From contig JAVKOQ010000582.1 in NCBI GenBank assembly GCA_031835245.1, forward strand, positions 1 through 22,500: DNA of 22,500 nucleotides, written 5' to 3'. Positions 10,167-19,114 of this stretch are shown one piece after another. The position numbers were made by a program, and so were the translations under genes. The DNA comes from Balamuthia mandrillaris. Its lineage: Eukaryota > Discosea > Longamoebia > Balamuthiidae. Numbering within the stretch: position 1 is the stretch's first letter; each line of letters begins with the position of its first letter. The notes under the pieces were generated by a model, which saw only the letters and a program-made list of their open reading frames with translations, was not told the DNA's origin and searched no databases.

Positions 10167-12155
10167 CTACAGTTCGTCATGGCTGGGCATATTCTCACCA
10201 AAGCTGCCAGGGCCGCCAGAGAACCCACCAGCAGGTTGATAGAGCTTGGTGAAAATGGGGTTGATCACATTCTCCAATTCCTTCTGCTTCTCCTCATAGC
10301 CCTCCTTGTCAGCGTGGAGGTGATCATCCAACCACTCGATGGCTTGGCTCAAGGCTGTCTGGATGGTCTCCAAGTCGTCGGCACCTAACTTGCTGGCGAA
10401 CCTCTCCTCGTCCTTGATAGTATTGCGCACCTGGTAGACATAGCTCTCCAGGTTGTTGCGGGCGGTGACGGTGTCCTTAAGTCTCTTGTCCTCCTTGCGG
10501 GCCTCCTCAGCCTCACGGATTAGCCGTTGGATTTCATCCTTAGAGAGACGACCCTGCTCGGCAGTGATGGTGATGGATTCTACCTTGCCAGTTGCCTTCT
10601 CCATGGCAGACACGTGAAGGATAGAGTTGACGTCTATCTCAAAAGTGACCTCGATCTGGGGCACGCCACGAGGGGCAGGAGGGATTCCAGCCAACTCAAA
10701 CTTGCCCAACAAGTGGTTGTCCTTGGTCATGGCACGCTCCCCCTCGAAAACTTGGATGAGAACGCGGTCCTGGTTATCCTGGAAGGTGGAGAACGTCTGG
10801 CTCTGCTTGGAGGGGATACGTGTGCCACGCTCCACAAGAGTGGTCATCACCCCGCCAACAGTCTCGATACCAACGCTAAGGGACGCCACATCCAGAACAA
10901 CAATGGATTCAGTGCCCCACTCACCGCTGAGGATGGCACCTTGCACGGCAGCGCCATAGGCAACGGCCTCATCGGGATTAACTTGGCGGCTGGGCTCCTT
11001 GCCCTTGAAGAAGTCTTTGAGAAGCTGCTGAACTTTTGGGATACGCGAGGAACCGCCCACAAGGATGACCTCATCAATCTCGTGTTTCTGAAGTATGGCG
11101 TCCTCCAAGACCTGCTGCACGGGTTTCAGGGTCTTCTTGAACAAGTCCAAGTTGAGGTCCTCGAAACGGGCGCGACTGAGTGATTCCTGAAGGGGCTCAC
11201 CGCCAAAGAAGGGCTCGATCTCAATGTTGACAGAGGTGGCGGTGGAGAGGGTCCTCTTGGCTCTCTCGGCCTCCTGCCTGAGCTTCTGAAGGGCTCTCTT
11301 GTCGCCGCTAGCATCCAGACCTGTCTTCTTCTTGAATTGCTTGAGCAAGTGGGCCATAACCCTCTGATCAAAATCCTCTCCTCCCAAGTGGGTGTCTCCG
11401 TTTGTGGCAACGACCTCGAACAATCCTCCGTCAATGATCAAGAGGGAAACGTCGAAGGTACCACCCCCTAAATCGTACACAAGGATGGTCTTCTCCTTGT
11501 CCTCGTTGAGGCCGTAGGCAATGGCAGCGGCCGTAGGCTCGTTGATGATACGCTCCACCTTCAAGCCGGCAATGGCCCCAGCGTCCTTTGTAGCCTGGCG
11601 TTGGGCGTCATTGAAGTAGGCGGGTACAGTGACGACGGCACCGGTCACCTTCTTGCCGAGGTAAGCCTCAGCAACCTCCTTCATCTTGGCGAGGATCATG
11701 GCAGACAGCTCTTCAGGGGGCATTACCTTGGTCTCTCCCTTTACAGTGATGGAGACGTGAGGCTTTCCGCCCTTGTTCACGATCTTGTAGGGAAGAAGCT
11801 TCATGTCGGATTGCACGGAGGCGTCCTCAAAGTTCCTTCCCATCAGACGCTTTACGTCAAAGATGGTGTTCTCAGGGTTGAGGGAGGCCTGGTTCTTGGC
11901 AGCCTCTCCGACCAAACGGTCGCCATTCTCGGTGAACGCCACGTAAGAGGGTGTTATTCGATTGCCTTGGTCGTTGGGGACGATTTCCACCCGTCCGTTC
12001 TTCCAAACACCCACACAAGAGTAAGTGGTACCCAAGTCAATGCCGATGATAGTTCCGCTGGCCTCCTTTCCTCCCTCCTGTTCCTTCTGGGCGAGGACCG
12101 CCAGCGCTCCGAAAAACAGTACCAAGAACGCTACTTTCGTATGGTGCCTCTTCAT
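10167..12155 (-). CDS. ER chaperone BiP/Kar2 (Hsp70 family), intronless
   Basis: Complete 662-residue ER-lumenal Hsp70, the ATP-driven chaperone for secreted proteins. ATG 12155 is chosen because it gives a signal peptide at once (basic MKRHH, then the hydrophobic [15 protein letters not shown]); the frame stays open 44 codons upstream without an ATG giving a better start. The nucleotide-binding domain has [14 protein letters not shown], the phosphate loop [26 protein letters not shown] and [14 protein letters not shown]. The substrate-binding domain has [20 protein letters not shown] and [21 protein letters not shown] helical lid follows and the protein ends MPSHDEL, the retention signal. 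The linker region reads [15 protein letters not shown] where BiP usually has DVxPLxLGIET, so the conserved Pro is Ser. No intron, unlike most flanking genes. It sits 377 bases downstream of the Sel1 gene on the same strand. The long plus-strand open frames opposite it are the antisense frames commonly seen across Hsp70 genes. Confidence 0.98.
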   Translation of the reverse strand: MKRHHTKVAFLVLFFGALAVLAQKEQEGGKEASGTIIGIDLGTTYSCVGVWKNGRVEIVPNDQGNRITPSYVAFTENGDRLVGEAAKNQASLNPENTIFDVKRLMGRNFEDASVQSDMKLLPYKIVNKGGKPHVSITVKGETKVMPPEELSAMILAKMKEVAEAYLGKKVTGAVVTVPAYFNDAQRQATKDAGAIAGLKVERIINEPTAAAIAYGLNEDKEKTILVYDLGGGTFDVSLLIIDGGLFEVVATNGDTHLGGEDFDQRVMAHLLKQFKKKTGLDASGDKRALQKLRQEAERAKRTLSTATSVNIEIEPFFGGEPLQESLSRARFEDLNLDLFKKTLKPVQQVLEDAILQKHEIDEVILVGGSSRIPKVQQLLKDFFKGKEPSRQVNPDEAVAYGAAVQGAILSGEWGTESIVVLDVASLSVGIETVGGVMTTLVERGTRIPSKQSQTFSTFQDNQDRVLIQVFEGERAMTKDNHLLGKFELAGIPPAPRGVPQIEVTFEIDVNSILHVSAMEKATGKVESITITAEQGRLSKDEIQRLIREAEEARKEDKRLKDTVTARNNLESYVYQVRNTIKDEERFASKLGADDLETIQTALSQAIEWLDDHLHADKEGYEEKQKELENVINPIFTKLYQPAGGFSGGPGSFGENMPSHDEL

Positions 12156-12277
12156 GTTGTTATGGTAGATGGGTGTGTGTGCGTTAATTGATTTGTCCTT
12201 AAGATGTTTCATTACTTTTCGGCTTTCTGCTGTCACCTTCAACCAATGGTCATAAAGAAGTGCTAACTCCGGGCAAA

Positions 12278-12288
12278 CGTGTACCAAT
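12278..12288 (-). promoter_or_regulatory. Second, one-mismatch ERSE-II-like box
   Basis: The minus strand reads ATTGGTACACG, one base off ATTGG-N-CCACG, inverted relative to the perfect copy 26 bases away. Between them, 12298-12307 reads GGTGACGTCG on the minus strand, a CRE/UPRE-like bZIP core (TGACGTC). Confidence 0.45.
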
Positions 12289-12314
12289 CCTGTGTTTCGA
12301 CGTCACCGAACCCC

Positions 12315-12325
12315 ATTGGTCCACG
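12315..12325 (+). promoter_or_regulatory. ERSE-II / plant P-UPRE-like element
   Basis: ATTGGTCCACG exactly matches the ERSE-II consensus ATTGG-N-CCACG, known from ER-stress promoters bound by NF-Y with ATF6/XBP1. With the next base it shares the first 12 bases of the plant P-UPRE. It lies 160-170 bases upstream of the BiP ATG. Confidence 0.65.
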
Positions 12326-12532
12326 TTGGTGGGAAATTAAAAACGGCGGGAACGCGGAGACGTTGCAGACCAAGTAACACACACACACCATGTACTGCAG
12401 ACTGCTCTTTTAAATCCATCCAGGTCAGTGAGAAGGACCTCTTGGAAGTAAGCAGTGATGTCACCAATGCATGTGACTAACGCCGCCATTGGTTGAGGAA
12501 TCAATAAAATCAATTAGGCTAAATGGTTACTA

Positions 12533-13979
12533 TTACCCAATATTTCTTAAATCCACTTCCTCTTCCTGCCATACCTCTGCAGAACAGTCCGTGTTTTCGG
12601 CTTCGCGGCGCTCATAAGTCGCTTGCATTTCGTCTTTATCCTGGAAGAAGCGAGAGACATGCTCGGGGAACTTGTGTTCCAAGTGTAGTTCCCAAATGTC
12701 CGTTGGTATTGCTTTCTTCATTTCTTCCTGCTGCTTTGCAAACTTGCGAGACAGCTGCTCCACTTTGGCATTCCACTTTTGAATTGTCGTTTCCGCCAAA
12801 ACTTGGCTGCAGGCCTCCACCAACGAACAAGTGATGTGGCTTCCTTCTTCAGACTCATCCATAAGTTCACCAAGAGTGCATCCCCTTTCTTTCATCTGCT
12901 TCGAAAGAGAATCATGAGAAGGAGCAATGGCAAGTCGATACAACCACAAGCGAGCCCGGTTAAACTCCCCTTCATGTCGGTGCCAGTTGGCCATCCAGAG
13001 CATGGAGGCGTGATGTCCTCCTTCAGCTGCTTTCTGAAGCCACTGCACGCCTTCCTTCTGCTTTGTTGTCTTTGCCTTATCATTCCATGTGATCTTCCCT
13101 AACAGATGCTTTCCAAGAAAGTGCTGAGCCTTCGTGAGGCCTTCTTGCGCTGCAGTCCGAATCCAGCGAAGCCCCTCCTCTTTGGTTTGTGTACCTTCGT
13201 AGGCATTACTCTCCAAACAAATACCGAGATGAAGCATGGCAGACAAATGACCTTCCATTGTTGCTTCTCGAAACCACCCCATCGCTCTCTCCTCGTCCCC
13301 TGTACGGTACAAGCCAACGCCAAGGTTGAACTTGGCAATGGTCTTGACTGATGAAGTTGCCCTTGGTTCTTGCATCAACAGATACCATTGAACCATATTG
13401 TGATGTCTACCCATCCTAAGGATGCGGTTCTCGCCGAAGTAGCTCAACATCTGCAAGGCTTTGGGGTACTGTGCTTGGGCAGCTTCTACGTACCATCTAG
13501 CCGCTTCCTTTAGGTCCTTCTTCAGCCCTTTCTCACCTCTATGATAACGCTTGGCAACTCGATACTGAGAAACAGCCAGGCCTTGTTCAGCGGCAGCCAA
13601 GTACCATTTGGTGGCTTCTTCTTGGTTGGCTTCCGCTTCAGAAGCTGGATCAACGCCACGGCCATGAGCCAGGTTCCATGCTAGGTTGTTCTGAGCTACA
13701 CGGTGACCTTTCTCTGCAGCGCTCCGCCACCAATGCACTGCTTGGCTGTGGTCTTTGTCCACACCGGTGCCTGTATCGTAGCACCAACCCACCCGGAAAA
13801 GACCAACAGTGTGTCCTTGCTGGGCAGCAGAGAGGTAGAATTGGAAGGCTTGGTTGGCATTGCCCTTCTGGCGCAGGTCTTCTGCTTTTAAAAACTCGTG
13901 TATTCCTGCTTCTTCATGTTCACGTTCTTGTTGTTCTTGTTCTTCTTCTTGTTCTTCTTCTTCTTCTTCTGCTTCTTCT

Positions 13980-14012
<33 letters not shown>

Positions 14013-14296
14013 TGTTCTTCTTCTTCTTCTTCTTCTTCTTCTTCTTCTTCTTCTTCTTCTTCTTCTTCTTCTTCTTCCTCAGCTTGTTCTTCTGGTTCTG
14101 CTGTCAGACTGTTGTTATGTGAAGGTTGTTCTTCACTTTCAGTTCGTGCTGGCTTGAGAAACTCCGGCTCTTTCGCGGACGCTTGTCCACCAGTTTCTTC
14201 ATCCTGCGGTTTCTCCTCCCTGCAAGTTCGTGTTGCCAGTCTCCGCTGCTTCATCTTCTGCGGCCCTTTTCCTTGCTCTTCGGCACATCGCTTCAT
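12533..14296 (-). CDS. Sel1-repeat (SLR/TPR-like) protein with poly-Glu and poly-Ala runs
   Basis: Complete 587-residue intronless gene. The first ATG (14296, MKRCAEEQGKG) is taken as start; the frame is open 19 codons further up but without an ATG. Residues about 1-150 are charged and low-complexity, with a run of over 20 Glu, then nine Ala, then more Glu and Gln. From about residue 155 there are roughly eight Sel1-like repeats: QAFQFYLSAAQQGHTVGLFR, HWWRSAAEKGHRVAQNNLAW, KWYLAAAEQGLAVSQYRVAK, RWYVEAAQAQYPKALQML, MGWFREATMEGHLSAMLHLG, RWIRTAAQEGLTKAQHFLGK and WLQKAAEGGHHASMLWMANW. A C-terminal 100-residue tail is helical and charged with no known motif. No signal peptide or membrane segment is seen, so it is not an ER SEL1L/Hrd3 ortholog as read; the repeats are generic protein-binding scaffolds. 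It diverges from Nup62 across a 220-base shared promoter. Confidence 0.9.
13925..14080. repeat. CTT/CTG trinucleotide repeat tract within the Sel1 gene
   Basis: On the plus strand, TTC/CTT blocks flank a (CTG)n block at about 13983-14010, followed by a long CTT block to about 14077. On the coding minus strand these are GAA/GAG (Glu), GCA (Ala) and GAA (Glu). The tract is in frame throughout and likely length-variable. Confidence 0.9.
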
Positions 14297-14516
14297 TGCG
14301 TTACAAAGCCTAGGCTGCGCACGCAACTCGTATCCTCTGCGCCTTGCTTGCACCGAACCAAATGAAGTTCAATACTCCATGACGACATGCATGGGTGGGG
14401 AAAAAAAAAGGGCGGGAATTCCTTGGCGACCCCTCATACAAAATACACAAAAAGAAGGAAGCAAAACGCTCACACAAGCAAAGGCGTGAACCTATCTCGT
14501 TGGCCACCACTTGCGA
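14297..14516. promoter_or_regulatory. Divergent promoter between Sel1-repeat gene and Nup62
   Basis: Only 220 bases separate the two start codons on opposite strands. It holds a CATGCATG palindrome near 14387-14394, a nine-A run, and GGGCGGGAATT (14410-14420; E2F-like TTCCCGCC on the minus strand). No TATA box is obvious. Confidence 0.5.
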
Positions 14517-16088
14517 ATGTCAAGTACGTACCCCCCCCCCCCTACCCTACCCCTCAGCGTGCTTAGCGAGCTCGCTTTTTTTTTTCTTTGTTGGCAGATT
14601 TCAACTTTAATTTCGGGACGGGAGCGACCACAAGTGGGGGCTTCACCTTTGGTTCGTCCGCTTCCTCTGCGTCTTCATCCTCTGCTCCCAAAACCTCTAC
14701 CCCTTTTTCCTTTGGTACCGCTTCTTCTAGCACTCCTGGTGCTTCCTCCACAGGCGGCACTACGTTCTCCTTTGGCACTTCTACGCCCGCAAAACCATCC
14801 ACTACCACTCCTGCTGGCGGAGGAGGCGGAAATTTGTTCAACTTTAGCACAAGCGGCAGTGCCGGTGCCACCACTTCTACCACCTCCACTCCCGCTACAG
14901 GAGGAGGAAGTCTGTTTTCCTTTGGAACCGGCTCATCCACCACTACTGCCACCACCAAGCCTGCAAGTGGAGCAGGCAGCTTGTTTTCCTTTGCTACTGG
15001 AGGAGGATCCACCACTACCACCACCACGACCTCAACACCGTCTGCTACCTCAGGAAGCACAGGGAGCTTGTTCTCGTTCGGAACTGGGGCCAGTAGCTCC
15101 ACCACAACCGCCGCCACGAAACCGGCCACCACCGGTACCTCAACCAGTACCCCTGCTTCTGGAGGTGGAAGTTTGTTCAATTTTGGCACTAGTTCTTCTA
15201 CCACTGCTTCAACTACTACTGGCACCAAAGCGGACTCCACAAAACCAGCGACGGGAGGCTTATTTAACTTTGGAACAACAGCTGCTACCCCTTCCTCTGC
15301 CTCTGCCTCTTCTTCTTCCTCTGCTTCCTCTACCTCCTCCGCTTCTTCCACATCAGGGTCCGCTGCTGGAGGCTTATCCTGGAACTTTGGTGGTACCACT
15401 GGTGCAACAAAACCTGCTTCTTCTACCACTTCCACAACAACACCTGCCTCAACTACCACTACGACTACTTCACCGTCCACTACAAGCAGCCTGTTTCCGT
15501 CTACAGCGTCAACCACCACCACTACAAAGCCATCAACCACTTCCACAACCGCTTCCACAACTACCACTACAAAACCTGATGCCACTACTCCCTCTACTTC
15601 CGCCTCCACCACCCAATTTAACTTTGGATCACTTGCCACTACATCTGCCACCTCTTCCAGTAAGTGTTTCTCGTCTCTTTTTTCTTTCGCAATTTCGTCT
15701 TTGGTACTAATTTTTAATTCTTATATTCTTTTAAAGCATCAGCTGGTGCTACAACTTCTACTACCGCAGCCTCCTCTACTACTGCTCTTGCCTCTGCCAA
15801 AGCTATTCGTATGCATTTAGTGTTCTCTCCTTTTTATATATCATTTTTTGTTCTTTCTCTGTTTGTTTTCTTGCTTCATCACTTCATCTTGTTGACGTTA
15901 ACAACCCCCAACCTGGTTGTATGGTCTACAATAGAGATAGACTCAGCCCTCAAAAATAAGAATTTGGAAGAGATAGTCAACATGTGGAACGAGGAATTAG
16001 AAGAGCACATCTTAACTTTCCGGAAACAAGCCATTCTCATCGGAAAATGGGATCAAATGTTGTTGGATAATAGCGACAAAGTACTCCT

Positions 16089-16127
<39 letters not shown>

Positions 16128-16713
16128 GGCACTTACCTTGTAAATCGATCAGATACTATACCTGCATAGCAAAGTTCAACGAGTACAAGCCACACAAAAG
16201 CAGCTTGATTCTAACCTAGAAATCATTGGGCGTCAACAAGAAGAACTTCATCAATTGCTGGAGCAGCTAGAAGGTGAAGTCGACAAGGTTTACGCCTCCC
16301 ATCGTAACGAGCTTTCCCCTGCCGATATTGAGCGACAGAGAGGGTACGTTCCCTCTACTTCTGTTCCTGCTTTCTTTTTCTTCCCTCTTCGTCTTCCCTT
16401 TTGTTTCTCTGCTCCTTTCTTAAAAGTATGGCAATGCAGATATCAACTTGCGGAGGACATAAATGATGAGCTAAACCAGATGGCAACGGCGCTCAAGGAG
16501 ATTGTCACAAAGTTAAACACAGCGCACGAGAGGTCAGTGGATCAGGACAATCCTGTCTACCAGATCATTGAGATTTTGAACGGTCATCTACACGCTTTGC
16601 AATGGTTGGACCAACAAACGGCCCTTACACAAACCAAGATCAGTTCCGTGGGAAAGCAGTTCAAGATACAGGAGGTGGAGCAAGAACGCTTACGCAGGAT
16701 TCGCAATGGTTAG
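14517..16713 (+). CDS. Nucleoporin Nup62/Nsp1
   Basis: 583-residue central-channel nucleoporin. Exons: 14517-14523, 14598-15659, 15737-15808, 15935-16080, 16153-16343, 16440-16713. The first coding exon is seven bases (ATG TCA A); joined to exon 2 it gives MSNFNFNFGTG, matching the Nup62 N-terminus, with donor GTACGT and acceptor TTGGCAG. Residues 1 to about 380 are Ser/Thr/Gly/Pro-rich with FG-type repeats (GGFTFGSS, SLFSFGTG, NLFNFSTS, GGLFNFGT) forming the permeability barrier. From about residue 385 comes the Nsp1-C coiled-coil: EEIVNMWNEELEEHILTFRK, KWDQMLLDNSDK, RQQEELHQLLEQLEGEVDKV and NDELNQMATALKEIVTKLN. That segment is known to assemble with Nup54 and Nup58. Human Nup62 is 522 residues. 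The exon 3 to 4 join (CAG at the junction, giving QIDSALKNK) is the least constrained. Introns 1 and 4 contain poly-C and (CT)n tracts. Confidence 0.93.
14524..14597 (+). other. Nup62 intron 1 with poly-C tract
   Basis: A 74-base intron directly after a seven-base coding exon. It carries a run of about 12 C (14530-14542) and a T-run before the TTGGCAG acceptor. Confidence 0.75.
16093..16124 (+). repeat. (CT)n microsatellite in Nup62 intron 4
   Basis: About 15 CT units inside the intron 16081-16152, sense-strand pyrimidine, ahead of the acceptor ATCAG. Confidence 0.9.
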
Positions 16714-17022
16714 CACCCTTACTTCCTTTTCTGCCTCTCTCGTTTTGATTGTCTTTCCTTGTTGATGTTACTAACTGGGAAATGCCTGGCCAGAGTTTTA
16801 CTAGACATGCAACCACCGTGTACGGTCTTTGTCAGCGACCAATAGTGATGTTAACTTGTTTGTTGGCATGTTTTTGTTTGTTGTTTCTTTTGGCAAGAAG
16901 CGATGTATACATCCATAACTTCCCATCCGTTAAAGAACTTGTTGTTATCTGTCTGTTCTTTGTTATGCCTCACTCTTCTTTGCCTCGTGTCACATCATGA
17001 TGGAACTTTTATTATTACCATT
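16714..17022. other. Intergenic: Nup62 3' flank and fucosidase 5' flank
   Basis: 309 bases with T-rich stretches and a single CCAAT (16839-16843). No AATAAA and no supported coding stretch. The frame is open upstream of the fucosidase ATG but shows no family similarity there. Confidence 0.5.
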
Positions 17023-18970
17023 ATGAGCGATAAAAAGCTGTCCGACAAAGACTTGGCAAGCAGCAACAACAAGAGAATGAAGCTATCGCTGCTACTTCTG
17101 TGGGGAGTTGCCCTGGTGGCGGTGGCAGCAAGGGGTAGCTATGATCCCACTTGGTCTTCTTTGGATGCACGCCCTCTGCCTCAATGGTACGACGACGCCA
17201 AGTTTGGCATCTTCATCCACTGGGGCGTTTTCAGTGTTCCTTCCTACACTTGCGGGTTCTCTCTCTCTCCCTCTCCCTTGTGTCTCCGCTTCTCTGTTAT
17301 TCTCTTACCACAATGAGCAGATCTACCGCAGCAGAATGGTACTGGTGGGGTTTGAGGGGAGCGAAGGAGGCATGCATCGTCCAGTTTCACAACCGTACCT
17401 ATGGCCCAAACTTCAAGTATGCCGACTTTGCCCCTCAGTTCAAGGCCTCCCTCTTCGACGCCGATCAGTGGGCTGCTCTTTTTAACCGCAGCGGTGCCAA
17501 GTATGTGGTCCTTACTTCCAAGGTAGTTCGCTTCTTTCTTGTTGCATGTTAGTGCTCTTATTCTGTTAAGATCTCCAACGCGTTTGTTTGTATTCCTCAT
17601 TGTCCTTGCGTTCTCTTCCTTCCCTTGGCTTTCTTTTTGCAAAGCATCATGACGGCTTTTGCAACTGGCCCTCTGCTCAAAGTTGGAATTGGAACAGCGA
17701 GGACACGGGTCCACACCAAGACAATGTTGCCCTTATCACCAACGCCGTTCGCAAAGTCGGTCTTAGAATGGGTCTCTATCATAGGTATGAGCTCTTTTGC
17801 GTTCAACGTCTCTGTGGTCATCCCCCCTCCTTCTCCTCTCATTTCTTAACACAGACGCAAACAAGTCTGTTTGAGTGGTTCAACCCTCTTTACCTGAAGG
17901 ACAAAACGAACCAAGGCAAAACCCAAGACTATGTCAACACCATCCTCCTTCCTCAACTTCAGGACCTGGTGCTGACCTACAAACCAGAGGTAGTGTGGTC
18001 GGACGGTGACTGGGAGATGAACGACACCTACTGGCGTTCCCGTGAGTTCTTGGCTTGGCTCTACAACGACAGTCCCGTGAAAGACGAAGTGGTAGTCAAC
18101 GATCGATGGGGAAGTGGAGACACTTGCCAGCACGGAGGATACTATACTTGCAGCGATAGATACAATCCAGGCAAGCTGCAGACTCATAAATGGGAGAATG
18201 CTCTTACCATTGATAAGCGCACCTGGTTCGTTCTTCTTTGGTCTGGTTATTCTTTTTTGTTTACTAACATGACACAACAGGGGATATGCTCGAAACTCTT
18301 ACTTGGATGACTTTCTCAGCATAAACGAACTTGTTTATCAACTCGTGTCAACGGTAATACTTTGCCATTACCATCATTACCGCTGACAACATGTGTATAA
18401 CTGATGCTTGTTTTGTTTATTTCCAAACAGGTCAGTTGTGGAGGCAACATGTTGCTTAACGTTGGGCCTACTCCAGAAGGCACCATCACCCCTATCTATC
18501 AAGAGAGGTTAGCAGCTCTCTCCTCTCTCTCTCTCTCTCTCTGTGTGCTTTCCTAGGCTTATGCTGCTCTTCCATCAAACTGAAACGATACAAACAGACT
18601 CGTTCAGTTGGGAGAGTGGTTAGGCATTAACGGAGAAGGCATCTATGCCAGCAAACCATTCCGAGCCCAAAACGACACGGCAGCAGGCACCCTCTGGTAC
18701 ACCGCCTCCAAGAGCCAAGCCAACCAGGTCTACGCCATCTTCCTCGAATGGCCCAGAGCGGATGCCCCACTGGTCTTGACCCAACCCAAGCTCGCCCTTG
18801 GGGTCTCCAAGGTCTCTCTTTTGGGCGTGGCTTCAGCTTCAGACTTGCCTTGGAGGTATCGAGGCGGCGACGAAGGCGGCATCGAAGTACAGTTGCCCAC
18901 GTTGGCTTCTTTGCCGCCGCTGTTGCAAGGCCAAAGCGGTTGGACGCTACGCCTCACCCAAGCCTATTAA
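17023..18970 (+). CDS. Alpha-L-fucosidase, GH29
   Basis: Glycoside hydrolase family 29 enzyme, removing terminal alpha-L-fucose from glycans, normally lysosomal or secreted. Exons: 17023-17255, 17321-17522, 17645-17784, 17866-18225, 18281-18353, 18431-18507, 18598-18970 (485 residues; human FUCA1 is 466). Landmarks: [87 protein letters not shown] (its first Asp matches the family nucleophile), VNDRWG and [16 protein letters not shown]. The C-terminal beta-domain runs to RLTQAY. Two starts are possible: ATG 17023 adds 18 polar residues before the hydrophobic segment, while ATG 17077 begins directly with the signal peptide [17 protein letters not shown]. The second (467 residues) gives the more normal secreted protein; the first would make a membrane-anchored or leaderless form. 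Confidence 0.95.
18518..18542 (+). repeat. (TC)n microsatellite in fucosidase intron 6
   Basis: About a dozen TC units in the intron 18508-18597, again pyrimidine on the sense strand. Confidence 0.85.
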
Positions 18971-19013
18971 AGGCAGCACGCCTGCACTCTCGTTGCGCCT
19001 CTCACACCAGAAG

Positions 19014-19016
<3 letters not shown>

Positions 19017-19050
<34 letters not shown>
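19017..19050 (+). repeat. (GA)n microsatellite in the fucosidase 3' UTR
   Basis: About 16 GA units roughly 50 bases after the stop codon, purine on the sense strand, in contrast to the intronic repeats in this window. Confidence 0.9.
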
Positions 19051-19054
<4 letters not shown>

Positions 19055-19108
19055 GAACAGGAAACACAAACAAAAAAGTAGAGAAAAGGACGAGAACTCG
19101 GTTCGCGG

Positions 19109-19114
19109 AATAAA
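19109..19114 (+). terminator. AATAAA polyadenylation signal for fucosidase
   Basis: AATAAA 139 bases after the stop codon; the next 20-40 bases turn T-rich, as expected for a cleavage region. Confidence 0.6.

Larger units (their letters stand above)
12156..12532 (-). promoter_or_regulatory. BiP promoter region with CCAAT and ER-stress-like boxes
   Basis: The 377 bases between the Sel1 stop and the BiP start must hold the Sel1 3' end and the BiP promoter. Five CCAAT/ATTGG boxes are visible: 12243-12247, 12284-12288, 12315-12319, 12464-12468 and 12488-12492. TGATGTCA (12456-12463) abuts the fourth. TTTTAAA near 12408-12414 is a possible TATA-like element. A GGCGGGAA motif (E2F-like on the other strand) lies at 12345-12352. 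The transcription start was not located. Confidence 0.6.

Noticed and set aside
10527-12191. Long plus-strand open frames (218 and 196 codons) opposite BiP
   Set aside because: Antisense open frames are a well-known by-product of Hsp70 codon use; the peptides show no family features and the minus-strand BiP is complete.
12292-12480. Small plus-strand open frame in the BiP promoter
   Set aside because: 62 codons with no family features, overlapping the promoter elements; likely chance.
12533-14296. Assignment of the Sel1-repeat gene as SEL1L/Hrd3 (ERAD) because it adjoins BiP
   Set aside because: No signal peptide, membrane segment or fibronectin-type region is seen; adjacency alone does not support an ER role.
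14511-15710. Plus-strand 399-codon Pro/Leu-rich frame and minus-strand 362-codon Val-rich frame over the Nup62 FG region
   Set aside because: Both are shadows of the Ser/Thr/Gly-rich FG coding; the Nup62 frame joins correctly to the coiled-coil exons.
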